This document shows positions 24,973 through 36,135 of a stretch of DNA of 64,000 nt, in pieces. The DNA is from Rhipicephalus microplus (lineage: Eukaryota; Arthropoda; Arachnida; Ixodida; Ixodidae), in NCBI RefSeq assembly GCF_043290135.1, contig NC_134710.1, positions 277,470,776 to 277,534,775 of the forward strand, written 5' to 3'. Each line of letters opens with the position of its first letter. Within the stretch, counting starts at the first letter, position 1. The translations under genes and the position numbers were made by a program. The notes beneath the pieces are model-generated. The model had not been told where the DNA came from. It was given only the letters and a program-made list of their open reading frames with translations, and did not search any database.

Positions 24973-26276
24973 TTATGCCATTTCTAAGCCTGAAGAAAAA
25001 AATAGCAAGAAAACACTTTAGCCACAAAAAAATAATTTTTTATTCAAGAGAAGCATTTGCATGTATAGGCTGGTGCACATGTATGCACTTATATTTTCAG
25101 AGGTGGTGCCGCTTCAGTGGCTCATACAGTACTCGCCTACTCACCCAATAGATGCAGCTTTGATTAATCCAGGCACCATGGTTGCATTTCTGTAGAAGTG
25201 AATTTCTAGAGAACCATGTCAGGTGGAATACTAGGGCACAATAAAGAACCCAATGGGGTTCAAATTGTCTGGAGCCTTCCAATACACTGTCTCGAAAAGG
25301 TCGTACTACTTTGTTAAAGTCTGTAACCTAAATTTAGAGGCAAAACTCTAAAGTAAATGATAACAGTACACTGATGAAGTCATGCAATAAAAGTTTGGAC
25401 ACAGCATGGTAGAGTTGACGTGTCAGAATTAATGGTGTGAAAGTATTTGAAAAGTGCAAGTAATATTGTGCAGTACCATTCAATTTGGTCTTTTGTTTGA
25501 ATAACTCTAGGGGAATATTTTTTGATTGTTTAAAATTACAGCAAAATCTCAATAGTATCAAACAAACACGAGATAAAGGTATGATAAATATAATCCAAAA
25601 GGCCAGAATTTGTTAGATATAGACAGCATTCACTTATACTTTTTAAGGAGAGTCACCAGATATTTTAGGCCCATGGCAAAGTAGCTCCAGTGCGTTACAT
25701 GCCACAAAAGTGCTACTGACATTCTTTTGGGCCCCAAATCTGAACGAAACATCGTAAATAGTGTAGTGCACATGTGTGAGTGTATGTGTTATGTGTTTAT
25801 CACTGCATATATTATAGTTATCACCCAGTATCTGGAGTAACATGTCAGGCGAAAAGCCAGACAAACATCTACAACTCTCCACTAAAATGATACTCACTCT
25901 TCAACAGCTTTTTGCAAAATCTGGCTAAAAAATCACCAAATTTTTCTTTGTGTTTAAAATTTGCTCTGCTTGCTAATTTCTGTAGACGAAAACTTTCTTG
26001 CTTGTTCGTGCTAGTTTATAGCTTTTCGCCGACTCAGCTAGAGAGTATCAAACAACAATTTTCATTCAAAGGATGTCTATAGGATGCACTCGATAAAATG
26101 GTGTTTATGGCAAGCTAATGAGATAATGTAACTGTAAATAAATTACTTTTTTATGTATATAAACTCATTAAGGAATTTTGGCACGAGCCAAATTGAATAA
26201 ATTTGTGAAATTTGATATTCACTGTAGAAGCATGTCAAAATAAAACGGCACAAATAATATGTCATAGCAGCCTGTT

Positions 26277-26517
26277 CAACATGCTATGAAGTAAAAACGA
26301 TTAAGGTGCTCAAGATATATCGACTGAAAAATAAATTCCAATTTCGCTTTTTTTTTAGAAGAAAGCTCAGTGTCACTTAGTGGACTAAAAGTATTCATAA
26401 AGTTATATATATTACCTAAAAATATGTGAAGTTACAGGGAAGTATTGTTTTTTGAACTCGAGAAATACTTTATTTTTTTTCAATTTTGTAACACTGTAAA
26501 CTTTTTGACGATGTAAT
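26277..26517. other. 241-bp segment present only in the right arm
   Basis: Left-arm sequence joins CCTGTT directly to GCAAGTGG (read in right-arm orientation), whereas here 241 AT-rich bases lie between. No terminal inverted repeats or clear target duplication are seen, which favours a deletion in the left arm over a transposon insertion in the right. Confidence 0.85.
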
Positions 26518-26944
26518 GCAAGTGGCAACACGCGTTCGCAACAGCAGCCTTCAGCCCCAGCCCACTGATCTGGGATGTAGGCAGTAAGCTTGGCATGTCT
26601 ATGAACGAAATGGGGTTGTCATTGGCGTTTTATTGCCAACAGAGGCAATACAAGCAATGTGGTAAGAGAGTGACAACATCTCAATGAGCCATCCAGCCAT
26701 TACAGATTTACTATCATAACATGCTACTTTCTTCAGAGGGTTCTGCAAATGAAATAGGTGTGTTTTTTATATTTATATAACAATAAATTAAATAATATGC
26801 ATTTAATAAGCCAGATAGAGCACTGGTGCCATTCACGCAATATACTAATAAAAGCTGACCTTTTACAATTGTTTAACTTCAAGTGCAATGCGTTTCTTAG
26901 TGAACTTCTGTGACTTTGAATCAATCAATCATACAATCAAACGA

Positions 26945-26959
26945 TCTCTCTCTCTCTCT

Positions 26960-26996
<37 letters not shown>
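26945..26996. repeat. Compound (TC)n(AT)n microsatellite (right arm)
   Basis: Mirror of 10990-11041 at nearly the same length, in contrast to the (TA)n tract next to the LTR. Confidence 0.95.
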
Positions 26997-26998
<2 letters not shown>

Positions 26999-27910
26999 CA
27001 TCTATCTAGCCGCCTACGACCTTGTGCACTCCTTAGCATATCATTAAAAGAATGTACACAACAAAATTGGTATACATACCGTTATACATTGATTGGTACA
27101 CTCGCAGCCGTTTCATTACATAGATATATGCCAAATATGATATGACGAGATATTTTTGTGCAAATAACATAAATTAATGGTGTGGTAATGGAAAAACCAT
27201 GACATGCATGTCACAAATGGGCTCACATGCATGTCACGTTCATGGTGTGCTTGCGGTTATTTTGCTATAGCTTGGTTTATACCAAAATTAATATGACGTG
27301 ACCATAGGTCAGCAAAACTTATGCAGCTCATTCAGACTGAGGCTCACAGCTTGATCTGAGTTTGATTGAGTCGACTCGTGGGTGAGTTCGTCAACCTATG
27401 GACGTGACTGCATGATGAACATAAAGAGCAAATGGTAACATGTAAATTATGACATACAATCATGCACCACGTGATTTGCATGCCGGGCTCTTGGTGTGCT
27501 TGCAGCAATTTCGCTAACTTAATATACAGTGAAATTTGCATTGCATACCACTGTATGATGACCATAAATGACATTTCCTAACATGCAAATCATAATATCC
27601 ACGTCTTAATTGTACAGCATGGTTTCCTCCTTCCTGGCTGCTTCGCATATTATGCATCGATTCCTGTATACTGTGCATGGGATCTGCCTTTTCTTTTTCT
27701 TTTCAAGAAAAGCATCCTGCTCCTTGGGAGCCAAAGAATGTCATAAAACTAAAATATAGTCTAGCCTTATGACGCTGTTTATATTACAGTAACATGATGC
27801 ACTGCGAGTGTCAAGGAAAGCTACTGTGCATGCTCCTCACAGCAGCCAACCCATGAGTGGGGCCATGTGTATATGTAAGGTTGTTAGAATGGCGTGTATG
27901 AATTGCTGTG

Positions 27911-27913
<3 letters not shown>

Positions 27914-27976
<63 letters not shown>
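27914..27976. repeat. (TA)n microsatellite, about 63 bp (right arm)
   Basis: Mirror of 9950-10072 but about 60 bp shorter, which accounts for the shift in paired coordinates at this point. Confidence 0.97.
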
Positions 27977-27980
<4 letters not shown>

Positions 27981-28108
27981 ACGTAAGAAGGTAGCGATAG
28001 TTAGGAGTTAGTAGTAGAGGTCGAGAAGGAAGAAGTGAAAATGGAATAAACACGGAGTATGAGCCAGGCCACGTCTCCGATTCATCATAGCGTCACACAA
28101 GTCGACAG
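27977..28108 (+). repeat. Inverted extra LTR plus 14-nt leader (right arm)
   Basis: Mirror of 9818-9949: an LTR with the ACACAAGTCGACAG leader, tail-to-tail with the next LTR. Confidence 0.9.
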
Positions 28109-28226
28109 GACGCTATGATGAATCGGAGACGTGGCCTGGCTCATACTCCGTGTTTATTCCATTTTCACTTCTTCCTTCTCGACCTCTACTACTAACTCCT
28201 AACTATCGCTACCTTCTTACGTTACA
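28109..28226 (-). repeat. 3' LTR of gag-only retrotransposon (right arm)
   Basis: Mirror of 9700-9817, again ending at GCGTC where it meets the inverted LTR. Confidence 0.9.
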
Positions 28227-28348
28227 GGATTCCTCCTCCCCCCGAAAGAAGTCGCGTCAGATGAACACGAATGAAAACTGAACATGCACGGCTTAGAACT
28301 GAACACTGTCAAAAAGAGAAGATCATTCCAAGTCCGAGGAAGTTTCCG

Positions 28349-30007
28349 TTAACACACTATAGCTTCACAGGAGAGGACAGCAATCCTGGGTATCAAGTAC
28401 AGCTCTGGAGGGCGAGGCTGGCTGTTGCGCTCTGGACAACATAAGCATGCTTTGAGCGTGAAATCAGATGGAAACACAGCCGGTATACTTGCGATGAATG
28501 AACGTGGTGTGATGGCTTTGAAGCATTGGCTGGATGATTTGCGCAGGTGTCGTGCTATTTGTCTTGATTGGAACCCATGCATCGCCACCCGTTTGCGTGC
28601 TTGTTGACCGAGGCTAGTGCGGTGATTTCTGCGTCCTTGCGGAATACAGGGTAGGGTTCGGCGCCTTTCTCGACGTTGTATGTCGTGTTGCCTGAGTCTT
28701 GATCTCGACTGAAGAAAGCTTACTCGACGTTCCTTGGGAAAATATCTTGGATTCGATGCTTTCTTTGTTTCGAGTGAGAAATCTTGAATATGTCGTTGGC
28801 TTGGTTGACACGTTTGTAAACGGCTTTCCATAAACCGCGTGTGTTCTTCCGAAGATGATTCCATTCGTCGTCGTCCTTGTTGGTATAGCCCTTGGAATCT
28901 CTGTTGTTCTTGGACTTGCTGGAATTGATGATGTTGCTGCGAAAAGACTTGAGGTGGCAGCCCTTTTTTACCATGACACTGACTTTCTGGGCAATTGAAT
29001 GTGGTGTCGAGTGGACAGGTAGTAGTCTCTAGGCTGTTGTGCTGCATTTCGGGTAATGAAGGTAATGCTTCAGAGTTGATAGATACATCATCAGGGGCTT
29101 CTTCACTGTTCGCTGCGAGTGGTTCTTGCGTCTGAATCTGGATGGTAGGTTCAGGGCTTGGCTGAGTATTCTCCGAGCTCCACAGCTCTATCCCGACCAT
29201 TGTGAGCGTGCTAGATGTGAGGTGGGCGTTGTGAGCGACGAAAGAGCCAAGTGGCGGAAAACCAGGAGGTAGCCCAATTGTGCTGGATGGAAAATAAGCT
29301 GATCCAATGTGTGAAGACTGATTTTCACTCTTTGAGTCGTCATGGCGTTGTTCGGCATTTTCCTCATGTGTCAGCTGGTCTACCATGAACAAGGCGTCCT
29401 TATGACACGAATAGTGACCGTTAGGAGCCTTTGAAGAGCTGCGTCGTAGAAAACCAGGTGGTGGACCATGTATGCCAGACGAAGCATGAAAGGCATCAGT
29501 AGGGTGAGCGACGTCTCGTGTCGTATGTTGAAGCGATGACTTCGGAAATGCTGACTTTCGCGCAGAAGGGATGCGCGCTTGACGGTTAGGTTTTTCCGAA
29601 TATACGCATGGCCTTCTGTAAGTAAACGCATGTGCCACTTCGTCTTGAGGCACTTGTCGATTCACGCCGGACTTTCGAATGCATGAGGACTGCTTAGGAA
29701 ATTGACAATAGTGTGCAGTTGTCTCTAGATGGTTGCCAATGAGTAATTCTTGGTCATAATCATTAAAACGGGTAATCATCTCCTCTTTGATTTTTTGCCA
29801 TGACTCGTCGTTCTCGAAAATGTGAATCAGGTAAAATTTGAATGCCTCACCAGTGACGTAGTCGCTGAAGTTCGTAACCATCTCCCGTTCCGACCAGGAT
29901 GCAGTGGCGGCGTGGACCTTGAATAGGTTGAACCAGTCCTGTACGGGTCCGTCGTCCGCTGATCCGGTGTACTTGGGGATGTCGAGGTCAGCCGATGGTT
30001 TTGTCAT
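28349..30007 (-). CDS. gag-like protein of the short-LTR retrotransposon (right arm)
   Basis: Minus-strand counterpart of 7919-9577, starting at ATG 30007. The frame is open for about 552 residues. Nine substitutions separate the two copies over 566 aligned residues, several of them radical (Glu to Lys, Arg to Cys, Arg to Ser). The N-terminal Gag-like block is retained. As in the left arm there is no enzyme domain. Confidence 0.7.
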   Translation of the reverse strand: MTKPSADLDIPKYTGSADDGPVQDWFNLFKVHAATASWSEREMVTNFSDYVTGEAFKFYLIHIFENDESWQKIKEEMITRFNDYDQELLIGNHLETTAHYCQFPKQSSCIRKSGVNRQVPQDEVAHAFTYRRPCVYSEKPNRQARIPSARKSAFPKSSLQHTTRDVAHPTDAFHASSGIHGPPPGFLRRSSSKAPNGHYSCHKDALFMVDQLTHEENAEQRHDDSKSENQSSHIGSAYFPSSTIGLPPGFPPLGSFVAHNAHLTSSTLTMVGIELWSSENTQPSPEPTIQIQTQEPLAANSEEAPDDVSINSEALPSLPEMQHNSLETTTCPLDTTFNCPESQCHGKKGLPPQVFSQQHHQFQQVQEQQRFQGLYQQGRRRMESSSEEHTRFMESRLQTCQPSQRHIQDFSLETKKASNPRYFPKERRVSFLQSRSRLRQHDIQRRERRRTLPCIPQGRRNHRTSLGQQARKRVAMHGFQSRQIARHLRKSSSQCFKAITPRSFIASIPAVFPSDFTLKACLCCPERNSQPRPPELYLIPRIAVLSCEAIVC

Positions 30008-30132
30008 GGTGCTGGTCGTTGTCCTTCTAGGCGATGATTCGGTAGTCAATGTATGGGCAGGGTGTCTTCTGTAGAACTGCGTCGATGCTGAGCGACTGAT
30101 GAAGGGGCAGGCAGGTCTCCATCCTGTCGACT

Positions 30133-30255
30133 TGTGTGACGCTATGATGAATCGGAGACGTGGCCTGGCTCATACTCCGTGTTTATTCCATTTTCACTTC
30201 TTCCTTCTCGACCTCTACTACTAACTCCTAACTATCGCTACCTTCTTACGTTACA
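30133..30255 (-). repeat. 5' LTR of gag-only retrotransposon (right arm)
   Basis: Mirror of 7671-7793, followed outward by a short TA tract. Confidence 0.9.
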
Positions 30256-31571
30256 TATATATATATGCACCTGCAGCAATGTTTTTCAGTGTTCTGCTGT
30301 AACAATGCTTCAGAAACAGGCGGGAACTCTGGATTAGTGTCCACCGTGTAAATTTACAGGTGATTTTGCGGGTACATTTATAAAGTACATGTAGCTATAG
30401 TTCGTAGTATGCTCCATGTAAATTAACTGATACTTTTAATGTGCTGAACCAAATGGCAGCCGGTAATGTGATCTAGAGTCTGCAGCCTACATTTCCTTGG
30501 CGGAAAATCTTCGACTGCAGATCCAGCAATTTTCTCTCGTACACTGGGGCCACTTTAGATGCCAAGCGTGTTATGGTCGAGTTCAATGCTGTGTGCGGCG
30601 TGACCACCCTTGCTGCGCATGCGCGTCCCCTCCCCGTCTCTCTTTTCTCCTACACTCCCCCTTCTCTCGACTCGCACCATCGACGCAAGCAGCATCTGAT
30701 AGCGAGTTCCTTGATAAAAAAAAAAATGACTGCTAGCACTGCCCAACCGTTCACTGGCCACCCCGTATTAGGCACTGGATATTGACCTCCAAGGTAGTGC
30801 TGGTGATAGATTTCTCTTGTGCGTTGTTGAACAATGAAAATGAGCAGAGTGCGCGTTATACTTAGTTAAAAATGTACTGAGGGTCTCTGCATTTAATAAG
30901 AGTCTTGTGTCTCTCACCCATTAGCAGTGATTGGCATGTTACAGAAAGAAACACCGGTCTATCACTGCGTGCTTAGCGCCTCGTCCCCAGGTTGATCTCC
31001 TGCGCAACGCCACGATGAGAGCCAGCGTCCACGGCGCCGCCTGTGTAAGCGTTAGCGCCCGCTGCTTCACACGTATGCATGGTTCCCTTTAGTGGGAGAG
31101 AGCAATTTTTCTTCCACCATCAGTTTGTCTATCGGCGCAGATCGCAGACTGCGCAGCTCGTAAGCAGGAGCCGTACATTAGGAATAAGCCCTGCATGCCT
31201 TACCAAATGCATCGCGTACCACGAGATTTTAAATATTTATTCCCCATCTGCAGCAGTTAACCTAAACAGCACTGCGCGCGCAATCAAAGCCACGCCACGT
31301 CAATGTATCTATATAACTCGGTGACAGCTAAGACATCATGTGCGAAGATGGCACGTGGCTAAGTTACTCAAGGACTCATGCAAATTCAACTTGCGATCAA
31401 CCAGCTATAGTTCCCAAAGTGAGCAATTAAAGAAATGTAACAGCTATTATCACATCAGGTATTGCCTCTCACTCACATAATAGCCTGTCAAATGTGAGCA
31501 GCTTTAATACACCAACAGGTGCGTACGACGAATAAGGCATATATCCTTTGATTGCTGCACATCATTTACTT

Positions 31572-32576
31572 ATAGGCTTTACCGCAACGCTTTCGCAATG
31601 CAGTGAAGCTTAATCATCTTTTGGTAATTGTCTTTTTGTCTGTTTGAAAAGGACTCGCCAAGATGCATACTTGGCCTGAGCAGTCGCAAATGCTTATTTT
31701 TGTTTGATGCACAAGTGGCCTGTGCATGCGTTCATTTCGTATCATGTAATGCTCTTCTGCTCACGCTGGCTTTACCGCAGTGCTTTTTCCATGCAGTGAA
31801 GCTTGATCATAGTTTGGTATTTGTCCTTTTGTTTGCCTGAAACGGACGTGCCAAGATGCATATTTGGCCTGAGCAGTCGCAAATGCTTATATTTGTTTGA
31901 TGCACAAGTGGCCTGTGCGTGCGTTCATTTCGTATCATGTAATGCTCTTCTGCTCACGCTGGCTTTACCGCAGTGCTTTTTCCATGCAGTGAAGCTTGAT
32001 CATAGTTTGGTATTTGTCCTTTTGTTTGCCTGAAACGGACGTGCCAAGATGCATATTTGGCCTGAGCAGTCGCAAATGCTTATATTTGTTTGATGCACAA
32101 GTGGCCTGTGCGTGCGTTCATTTCGTATCATGTAATGCTCTTCTGCTCACGCTGGCTTTACCACAGTGCTTTTTCCATGCAGTGAAGCTTAATCATCTTT
32201 TGGTAATTGTCTTTTTGTCTGTTTGAAAAGGACTCGCCAAGATGCATACTTGGCCTTAGCAGTCGCAAATGCTTATTTTTGTTTGATGCACAAGTGGCCT
32301 GTGCATGCGTTCATTTCGTATCATGTAATGCTCTTCTGCTCACGCTGGCTTTACCGCAGTGCTTTTTCTATGCGGTGAAGCTTGATCATAGTTTGGTATT
32401 TGTCCTTTTGTTTGCCTGAAACGGACGTGCCAAGATGCATACTTGGCCTGAGCAGTCGCAAATGCTTATATTTGTTTGATGCACAAGTGGCCTGTGCATG
32501 CGTTCATTTCGTATCATGTAATGCTCTTCTGCTCACGCTGGCTTTACCGCAGTGCTTTCACAAGGCAGTGAAGCTT
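31572..32576. repeat. 193-bp tandem repeat array, five units plus a partial (right arm)
   Basis: Mirror of 5541-6352 with one extra unit. Read in the left-arm orientation the order is I-II-I-I-II, so the strict alternation is broken by an additional type I unit. This accounts for the 193-bp shift in paired coordinates across the array. Confidence 0.95.
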
Positions 32577-33105
32577 GACCATACTTGCTTTTACGTGCCT
32601 TGCGACTTATCAAAGTTTTGTAATAGCTCAACTGTTGACGCTAGAAGTGATGCATTCTATGTGAAAGTTTTATACTTAACTTCGGGGATTCATGTTTTCA
32701 TAAAGTTTTCACAATATATCAGTAAGGTCGAGTTGGAAACTATGCATTTTTGGAAAACGCCCACGAACACGACGGAGACACGAGATTAGAAAGACTCAGT
32801 ACTTCGCCTTTGTCTTGTCCCTCCGTCGTTTTCACGTTCATTTTCAAAGTATCTATCAAAATGCTGACAACGCTGTTTCACTGCCAGCAACCTTTGGCGT
32901 GTAAGAAAGGGAGCTAAATTCTCTCTCAGCCTGTAAACCAAGCAATTGCGGCTACTCGATGTGCGATAAATAAAAGACCAAAATTAAGAATGACCAGCTG
33001 ATGTTGATAACAGGTGCTCATAGCAGCACTTTTTTGCAGTGCACTTGAATTCCTGTCTTATGTAATGTTATGGTCCGTGAGTACACAATGACACTACTAC
33101 AACCA

Positions 33106-33257
33106 AGAAAAATTTTACTAACATTTATTTGTAAAATAACTGCTACAAAATAGAATTCTGATCCCCTTCTTAGTAGTTGCATAATTTAGCTAGAAGAAGA
33201 CAGCATCATCCAACTTCCTGATGACTTGACAACAGGGTGAGTCCACAATGTACTGGA
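33106..33257 (-). other. Possible terminal exon (right arm mirror)
   Basis: Mirror of 4859-5010 on the minus strand with the same acceptor-like tract, short coding tail, stop and poly-A signal. The conservation here comes from the duplication and is not independent support. Confidence 0.22.
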
Positions 33258-34343
33258 CCTGTACAAGATGAAGAAAACAGACGAAAAAAACAACAGATAA
33301 ATCAAAGAGTTTAAAAAATGGCACCTGAAACTTTCAACTTGCCCACCACAGCAGTGAAAAGACTCCTGTTGTCATATGTATTTTCTGCCTGTTGGTCCGC
33401 GGGCACAAGTGCCAGTCTTGTTTATTAATAGAAGCTGCTTAGCATCACTTCATTGCAAGACTTTTCTCTATCCGCCACCCGAGAACGCGCTCTGTAGCGG
33501 TCAGGCTCCGCCTAGAGACTTGTGGCAGTGTGACGTTAATGTGGGCAATATATACACAGACTTTGGTTGCTTAATTTGTAGCAAACTCATTGTGAGCAAA
33601 TTTCATAGTTGCATTCATAAAATATTTGAATGTTATATTGTAATATAACACTAAAATGCTGAGGCTTTAGAGCATTACAAACTCAGCCTGCCTACATTAA
33701 CAATCCCAGTGCCACAGGCATGCAAGAACTGCTTGCATAATCATGAATCAACTAAACCATTTTGATATATTGACAGGTTTTCAAAAATGACTATTTCTGA
33801 AAATTTTATATTCATATTTTTCTCTTGAAGGGCAAGTTACTGTTGCTGAAAAGAAAAAAAAGCAAATCATATACAATATCTGATACTTTTTGTTTGCAGT
33901 TTACAGCTGCACATGGTAAAAGGCTGCATGCATGAGTATTTGCTGTGTGCCATTCATGGTAGTATTTACGAAATCCTTATTCAATTGACATTTAGTGATC
34001 AGCCTATAAATTTTCTTGTTTTTTATTTTTTATTCCGTGCATTAGATATGAATATATTTTAGTTCAGGAAAATTTGCTCAACAAAGGGAAGTTTTCTACT
34101 TTTGGCAAAAAAACAAAACAAAGCAAGAACTAGTTCTAGAACTTTTATGAAAGAGACAGGTATGAGGTTTGACGTGATGAGAAGTCAATAAAGAAGGAAT
34201 GCCACAGAAAGGATTGCCTCAACAAAGGAATTTGGTTCGTTGGGGTAACATACATTTGGCAATGTTTTTATGTACTTCTAGTTAACGCTCCACCACTAGC
34301 TTACAACAAGGAAAAAAAATAAGGTGGTGCATGCAGAAAGTTA

Positions 34344-35080
34344 ACTCATCACATAATGTGAAAATTTGACCCAGAACAAGAGAAGGAACAAAGACGAGTG
34401 CTCACCTCCAACAAGATTTATCTTGAAGAGCAAACATATATACTCATTAAATGCAAAAAATAGACAAATCATTCAAAAAGCCCACAACTGCCATGCACGA
34501 AAACCTTACATCCTCAGCAAAGACAATTCGTTTTGACAAATCCCTAGAGACAGCGTGAGAGAAAGTACTGATGCAGTCCAGCTCTAGTCTACAAATCTTT
34601 TTCGCCACGACAATTTCTCTTGTAGTTTTTTTTTCCCAATGATAATGGTGTCACACAAAAGTGGTTTGGAGCCACACCTGCTACAGTGCAAGGCCAAGAA
34701 ACGATTGCGACCATTCTTGAGGTTACAAGGGTGTTTATTGCAGCACGTGTGGCTGCAAAATGATTTTGCGGGACATCATTATTGCTGGAAGAAAAAACAA
34801 CAAATAAAATGACAAGAGAAATTATCGAGGCAAAGAGGATTTGTAGACTAGAGCTGAACTGCATCAGCACTATGTCTCGGGCTTTGTCAAATTGTCTTTT
34901 TTGAAAATGTAAGATACTTATTTGCGCATGGCAGTTGTGGGCGTCTTGAATGATTTGCCTGATTTTCACATTTCAGGAGTATATATGTGTTTGCTCTTCA
35001 AGATAAATCTTCTTGGAAGTGAGCACTCGTGTTTGTTCCTTCTCTTGTCCTGGGTCAAATTTTTGTGCTATGTGATCCGT
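34344..35080. repeat. Foldback element (right arm copy)
   Basis: Mirror of 3036-3772 with the same internal palindrome, so this segment has four mutually complementary half-copies in the window. The outermost bases again carry the GACCCAG and AAGGAAC blocks on both ends. Confidence 0.75.
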
Positions 35081-35132
35081 TATGCATTACCAACATGCCT
35101 AACTTCATACTTTCGATCCCTGAAGTCAGTCC

Positions 35133-36053
35133 CTAAAGGGCCACTCACCAGGTCCCATAACAAACTGTGGAAGTTGTGTATCTAACGGAGAGCATTATAC
35201 CACAAAAAGTTTTTCAATCGGTTCATTACGAGCTGAGAAAACAGTTTCTTCTTTTTTTAACAGCAGGAAACAAGGATGAAAGGAGGCAAGCTCAAAACCC
35301 TTGCCACTCCCCCGTGTAGCCTTCACAAGCCAAATCTCTTTCCTACCCTCTCCAGCATCCACCCAAGAGGTCACGTGCACATGACGTGCTCAAACAAGCC
35401 CAACCCTCGAGCGCGCGAGCGGTGTCGTTTTGTTGACCAGCATTGTATTGTGTCTACTGCCTGTTCTTGCGACATTGTTTGGAAACGCTGGCTTTGATGC
35501 GGTTGAAAAGATGAGCATAATGAGTGCTCGAATGCGCAGGACCATTAATTTCTTTTCCAGGACAGGAGTCTGCTTGATGCAGTAACCGCGGAGACACAAA
35601 CGCATGCGAAACGCCAGCACATTAGCTCGGCATCTCGTTGCAATTCACGGGGAAAAAATGCAAAAGACAAACACATTCTTCTATTGCGTCTCAATATGTA
35701 TCCCAAGTTTTATTAATCTCTTTAAGCAACAAATTACATTAACTACGCATGTCACGTTAAATAATTTCCGTCATGTCACGTGCCACTGTTGGCAGCGTCA
35801 GAGCACAGTCGTATACATATAGGACCAACGTCACTGCACTGCTGTGTATGTAGGGCGATTCATACTTGCACATCATAACCTCCTTCTCTGGGGGCGCGAC
35901 CCGAAAAAAAGGGGGAGAAGCGTTCGTTTTGAAATTTGACCCATTTCCGCGTCGCATAGAGTTGCAATGTTTGGCAGACGTGACCATAAACTCCCAATGT
36001 GCGCATTGCACTTGTCAGCTCAAAATCGCCAAACCCGGTGAGTGGCCCTTTAA
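35133..36053. mobile_element. TTAA-flanked MITE (right arm copy)
   Basis: Mirror copy of the element at 2062-2982. The outer border near 36050 reads CCCTTTAAAG, a clean TTAA, and the inner border reads CCTAAAGGG. Read together, the two arms support TTAA as the ancestral flank. Confidence 0.6.
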
Positions 36054-36135
36054 AGAAAGGCAAAAATTAGAGGAGGAGACATGAAGAATGCTTAGAAATT
36101 TTGCCATATGTCTACACCAAAATGGAATGCTATTA

